Positions 59,493 through 64,000 of a stretch of DNA of 64,000 nucleotides are shown here, one piece after another. The notes under the pieces were generated by a model. That model saw nothing but the letters and a program-made list of their open reading frames with translations, had not been told where the DNA came from and made no database searches. A program made the translations under genes and the position numbers. Source of the DNA: Brassica napus (lineage: Eukaryota; Streptophyta; Magnoliopsida; Brassicales; Brassicaceae); assembly GCF_020379485.1 (NCBI RefSeq), contig NC_063449.1, positions 36,081,473-36,145,472 of the forward strand, written 5' to 3'. The first letter of the stretch is position 1. Every line of letters begins with the position of its first letter.

Positions 59493-59910
59493 GGCATGGC
59501 AAATCTCCAAAATATCACATTTCTAAGTTTATATCATAAAAATAGCACTCAAAAACTAAAATGACCAAAATAACACCTTTCTAAGTTTATCATTTGAAAA
59601 TTTTAATTTTTTTATTTTTCAAAATTTGAAATCTTATCCCCAAAACCTCATTTCTCAACTCTAAACCCTAAACCCTAAACTCTAAACCCTAAACCCTAAA
59701 CTCTAAACCCTAAACCCTAAAATCTAAACCCTAAACCCTAAACTCTAAACCCTAAACCCTAAACCCTAAACCCTAAACCCCACCCTTTAACTCTAAACCC
59801 TAAGTTTGTGACTTTTGATAAAACATTAAGTGCTATTTTTGTGACTTTTGACCTTGAGTGCTAGTTTGGGAACATAAACTTGATTTAGTGCTATTTTTAT
59901 CTTTTTCTCT
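59493..59910. mobile_element. MITE carrying telomere-like repeats
   Basis: Left text AAATCTCCAAAATATCACATTTC and right text (reverse complement AAAAAGATAAAAATAGCACTAA) are imperfect inverted repeats, and the phrase AAAAATAGCACT recurs in both. Between them, 59651-59800 is a run of about twenty CCCTAAA and CTCTAAA units in one orientation. This differs from the element at 41436, where the units form a palindrome. Confidence 0.65.
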
Positions 59911-60105
59911 TAAATCATGAGTAACAGTTTGGAGTTAGATTTTAAAGTTAATATGTAGACAAAGACATCTAATATAAATGCCGCATAGTTTGTAAGTAAT
60001 ATATTTAATCGTTTTCATTGACAATGGTTGCAACTTCTTTTGGTCGATACATAAACCTTTTCACGACCTATTTTTTATTGTGTGCTTTTTTTTCATTGAC
60101 CCGGT

Positions 60106-60727
60106 GTACGCCCTGTTCAAAAACACGGGCACCTAGCCGAATAATCGGCCGCCTAGGCGCTCGACGTTAGGGTTCCGAGGCGAATAAGCCCAAAACGGCT
60201 TACTTAATCGGATCCCATTAACTCGCCGCGTAATCAGATTAATCGGATATTATACCGATTTTTAACCGATTATTAAACTTAATTTTGAAATTTTTGGCGA
60301 GTTATTGGGCTTTTCAAAAAGCCCAACTTGAAGAATTATGAAGGGAAGGCGAGTCAATATATAGAACTTCTGAGGAGTGCTTCTGCTTAAGACTAACCGA
60401 TGTGGGACATTAGTGTAAGTGTTCTAGTTTTTTTTTTTCAAATTAGTGCAGGTAAAAAGAATGGTACCTTGGAGTATCGAACCCTCTGTCTCTTTTAACA
60501 ACTTATGCGTCCCAAGCAACTGGACTACGAAGCCCAGCTGATCATTTGTCACATATTATTATAGATGTATTAAAACTTTATTATCATGTTTCTACATAAA
60601 ATATGTTAAATCGTATTAAAATTAATCTCCGCGTATACCCCGATTAATCCCCGATTTTTTGGTAACTCGCTAGGCCTGGGAGTGCCGCCCGACTAGCGCC
60701 TAGCGTAGTTTCGAACAGAGGGTGTAC
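60106..60727. mobile_element. TIR element, superfamily undetermined
   Basis: Left GTACGCCCTGTTCAAAAACA and reverse-complemented right GTACACCCTCTGTTCGAAAC are inverted repeats, followed on both sides by CTAGGCGC-type text. The interior includes CCGATTAATCGG-like palindromes. A minus-strand tRNA-like stretch lies inside at about 60430-60545. Confidence 0.6.
60430..60545 (-). mobile_element. Possible tRNA-derived SINE
   Basis: On the minus strand GGCTTCGTAGTCCAGTTGCT resembles an A box and GAGGGTTCGATACTCC a B box, with an A tail seen as T at 60429-60440. It could also be a tRNA-like relic. No target duplication was found. Confidence 0.4.
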
Positions 60728-60853
60728 GTTAAATTTTAAGTAAATAACACACCAATTATAAATAGGATTGTACGATAGCTGACTAGCGGAACATAAACTG
60801 ATATACTTGCTAGGGCCTATTACTTGTCCACCGTTCCATAAAAGTTTTCGGAA

Positions 60854-62340
60854 CTAGATTTTGATCCGCGCTTAAAAACCGCATGATTTATTTGTTTAAA
60901 AAAATTTATAAAAACCAAAAATTTGATAATTATAAAATTATATGTTTAAAGTTTGTAACTTAATACATTTATTGTTGTGTTGACCTGACCCGTATCTACG
61001 GTATAATCGCTAAATCCGGTGATCCATATATAAACCACAACTATTTAAGAATCCGATAAATCTTGGTAAAAATCCAAAACTCGCTATTAACCTATCACAT
61101 TGCACTGATTGATTCGTGAAAACTAAGATATATTCAATGATATATAAAAAGCATTAAATTGAATAAACTATTTAATTTGTGATTTTTTATTTTTAAATTT
61201 TATTATTATATCATTAAAAATAAAAAATACCAAAAAATATTGATAGGTTTTCATTATTGATAATCTATTATAAATTTATATTTTTAATTTTAATGGAAAG
61301 GATGTCACTAAGAAACAATATAATTATGGTTTATTGGGATAAATCAGTATTATTTTTGGTCACCAGATTCATGGACACGGTTAGAGAAGATGATATGTTA
61401 GTATAATATATTTATATGAATTTGTATAATAGAGTTATGTATGTATAAAAAATTTGGTATAACAAAAAATATAGTATAGATGGTAAAAGTAACGTATGTA
61501 TAGTTAGAGAGCATTAACTATTGTTAGTATAGTTAGAGAAATATTAGGAAATATTAGGTAGGACCAAAAAATTAAATGGTTAATGAATAGGTGTAACATA
61601 TGTTACATGGGAACGGAAGCGGGTATATGGAAGCGAAAGCGTATGGCAGCACAGAAGCGAAATTGTTTTAAAAATTAGGAAGTGGGTACGTATCGAAAGC
61701 GTATATCCATTTATACATATATATATATATGTAGTAAAATACAATTTTTTAAAAATAAAATTTAGGACTAAAAATTATATGATTTAAACTTAAAATTAAG
61801 CATGTATTCATTTATAATAATTTTGAAATGATTTCATATTAAAACTGTGAAAATACACATAAATTAAATTTAAAAGAAATTATTTTATTAATTATTTTTA
61901 ATATTTCATAAATAATTGACATAATATATTTGAATCTATGCTATATCTTTAATAAAACTTTTATGGATAAAGATACTTTATAATATTAGTTTTAATATTT
62001 ATATATTTCTATTCTATCTATTACATTACTATTAAAATTTGGATTTTATATAAATTCAAACTAAGAATTTATATACTTTTTTGTTAATTTATGACATTGT
62101 GTTCTTAAAAAAAATGGAATAGTGACTCCAAAACGGAATCATAAGTTCCCGACGTGTTTTTAAAGATAATATTTTAGAAGCTTTTTGGAAGCGAGATTCC
62201 GTAAGCTTCCACAAAGTTTCGATTCTGATTCCGGTTCCGAAGTGGGAAGTGGACGTCCGATGAAGCTTCCATGCAACTTAGGGTGTAACAACCTTTTGTA
62301 AGTATATCTTTTAGGATGATTCTCTTTTTAATAGTATAGA
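60854..62340 (-). mobile_element. Non-autonomous Helitron, minus strand
   Basis: On the minus strand the 5' end TCTATACTATTAAAAAGAGA follows an A (62341), and the 3' end shows GCGGTTTTTAAGCGCGG, ATCAAAAT and CTAG at 60854-60857 before T. No Rep/helicase is encoded. A probable TIR element is nested at about 61595-62285. Confidence 0.8.
61595..62285. mobile_element. Probable hAT-like insert in the Helitron
   Basis: Left TTACATGGGAACGGAAGCGG and right (reverse complement) TAAGTTGCATGGAAGCTTC are imperfect inverted ends. Subterminal GAAGCG/CGCTTCC-type phrases recur on both sides. Borders and target duplication were not fixed. Confidence 0.45.
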
Positions 62341-62492
62341 TTTACTGCTCTCTTTTTTTTTTTTTAAGTAAGATACACATTTGACCAGGGAAAAAACCCT
62401 ATAAAAATGAAGAGAATTATCTATTTATATAATAGGTTTATAATATGCACAATAGTTTTATCTTCCGTTAACATAAATAGAAGTTTTAAGTC

Positions 62493-63267
62493 TCTTTTTC
62501 TCTTTCATCTCTCTAAAAACTCTGACATCTTTTCTTCGTTTGGCTCCGGCGTTCGGAGACATCGGCGGCCTCCGATGCACATTAGCTCTGGCGTCGGAGG
62601 CGCCTCCTCCTTCTCTCTCTTGTTTTTCTTCTTGCTTCTTCCTCTCCATATCGCCTCCGTTATGTTTTGTCGAAACCCTAGAGCTGTCGGTGAATTAAGG
62701 CTTTCTAGATCTAGGCCCGGTGATGGCACTTTTTGCAGCTGGCTTGACTCAGGGTTTCTATTGGCGCGTTGAGATGGTAGGGATCTTTGGGCTATGTTTG
62801 CTTGTCTTTCTCCGAGTCGGGATGGTGTTTCAGTCGGCGGCGATCTTTCTCCGCTTTGGTGTCTCGGCATGGAGAACCCTTACGCTGCCCTCAAGGTGGA
62901 CCTCGAAGGTTCTTCTCTTCCGGGTGTGCAACAGGGCTATCCTGGCAGTGTCAGTTGGCATTCCCCGTCGGCGCGTGTGGTGTCAAACATTTGTTACTGG
63001 CGCGTGGAGTTGTCTATGCTTTGGCGATGGCATATTTTGAGTGCTTCTCCGTTCTTTTCCCTTCTCGTCCTTTGGTTTTGTTGGTAGTGTCCCCGTCGCT
63101 GGATAGCGCTATCTTTGTGTCTCGTGTCCATGATAGCGCTGACAGATTTTGAACCGATTGGTGTTAGGAATTTAGGATGTACCCATTTTATTCAATTTCA
63201 TGTTTGTATATTGTTTTGTATATCCATTTGATTGATTAAATGGAATAAAAAGTAAATATTAAAAAAA
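62493..63267 (+). mobile_element. GC-rich retroposon, second copy type
   Basis: The insert is flanked by AAGTTTTAAGTC (62481-62492) and AAGTTTTGAGTC (63268-63279) and ends in A residues at 63261-63269. It opens with GCTCCGGCGTTCGGAG and CCTCCTCCTTCTCTCTC text like the element at 47133. Overlapping open frames in all three phases reflect GC content; none shows a recognised domain. Confidence 0.7.
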
Positions 63268-63279
63268 AAGTTTTGAGTC

Positions 63280-64000
63280 GTATCTGAAATAAACAAAAGA
63301 AAAACAAATAAAATAAAATAATGGGACATAAATTAATATGTCAACAGAAACGCGGCTTGGGTCATGTCATGTTATTTTATTTTCCGACAAGTAGTGCTTT
63401 CTTTACTTTTAGCGTCATCGTCGATGATATCATATACTGTAGTATAAGTTTTATGTTAACCCAATCAAATAATTGCATCTATATTGCTCCAAGGTTAATA
63501 GTTACAAAAATATTTATTTATAACTATGTATATATATGTTTTTGTTACGATTAAAATTAAACCGCATTTGTTCTATATGTTGCTATTCGGACGCTAAACT
63601 ATATTTAAATAGTAATATTATTTTTTTATACAAATATTTGATATTTAAGATTGTTCACACATTAAAAATAATATTTACTTTTGTCTATTACTTTCAGTTA
63701 GTTTAAAATTTTCTCCATAAAATTTAATCACCTGCATTTTTACATTTTAGTTTATGTTTTACTTTTAAAACAAAATACATTAATAAACTAGACATCAACT
63801 CTCGACAAACTTATCAGTTTATGACTACTTTAACATCTTAAAATAGTAAATTAAAATTCAACGATTAATATTATTTATTTGCCAATTAAACTGGTTTACG
63901 ATTTATGAGTAAAGCCATCTTGTTTACCGTATATCTATATAAATAAAGCAGAATTTTCTCTCACCTCAGCCCTCCACCTCATCAAGAGCATAGGGGCAAT
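63280..64000. other. AT-rich spacer to window end
   Basis: No gene is recognised. The last 30 bases (CTCAGCCCTCCACCTCATC) may begin something that continues outside the window. Confidence 0.35.

Noticed and set aside
59651..59800. Possible true telomere or chromosome end
   Set aside because: The tract is short, mixed with CTCTAAA variants and flanked by MITE ends and ordinary sequence on both sides.
60445..60540. Functional tRNA gene
   Set aside because: A- and B-box-like motifs are present but the cloverleaf arms do not pair well and a T tract (A tail) adjoins, so a SINE relic is more likely.
62407..63152. Several overlapping frames above 90 codons
   Set aside because: All three plus frames and the minus strand are open because of GC content in the retroposon; no conserved motif was seen.

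Overview
This window looks like plant nuclear DNA from a Brassicaceae species, most likely Brassica. It is AT-rich, its genes have introns, and it is crowded with nested plant transposons (Helitrons, CACTA, hAT, Stowaway-like MITEs, L1-type LINEs, tRNA-derived SINEs and a gag-only LTR element). From memory, the surviving host genes match, in family and rough order, the Arabidopsis chromosome 1 segment around At1g70770-At1g70850: a Bet v 1/major-latex-protein (MLP) gene, C2-domain ABA-related (CAR) genes, a small DUF7054-type protein and a DUF2359-type fragment. This microsynteny is recalled, not computed.

Layout. 1-2060: a minisatellite of about 107 bp period, capped by one Helitron 3' end and split by a second Helitron. 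2640-5580: a LINE with target-site duplications, an hAT-type MITE and a SINE inserted directly beside it. 5964-6400: a broken MLP gene. 7698-12475: two related LINE copies and another retroposed insert. 13026-15076: an apparently intact MLP gene whose single intron has a GC donor and holds a Helitron. 15740-16404: a minus-strand Helitron end. 16405-24967: an En/Spm (CACTA) element of about 8.5 kb on the minus strand, with a broken tnp2, an intact three-exon gene resembling a Myb/SANT-like (Myb_DNA-bind_3) protein, and a Transposase_24-type gene with an in-frame stop.

26040-35690 is a tandem segmental duplication. Each copy carries a defensin-like cysteine-rich peptide gene, a CAR pseudogene and a second CAR gene. 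Copy A (about 26040-30400) has lost the 5' half of its second CAR gene at the edge of a palindrome of about 790 bp; copy B (about 32440-35690) has the complete CAR gene.

37786-40294: a MITE split by a 2.24 kb Helitron that contains three tandem units of about 619 bp. 40683-42116: a MITE, a SINE and a fold-back MITE built on telomere-like repeats. 45034-46700: the DUF7054-type gene and an exon of a DUF2359-type gene. 47133-54810: a retroposed GC-rich element, a gag-only LTR retrotransposon and a minus-strand LINE. 57183-63267: a further LINE, telomere-like MITE, TIR element, minus-strand Helitron and a second GC-rich retroposon.

Only about six host-type genes look intact: MLP, two defensin-like peptides, CAR, the DUF7054-type gene, and the Myb-like gene inside the CACTA element. 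The rest is mobile DNA and its remains. Nothing was computed: all homology calls come from recognising motifs and from known protein families.
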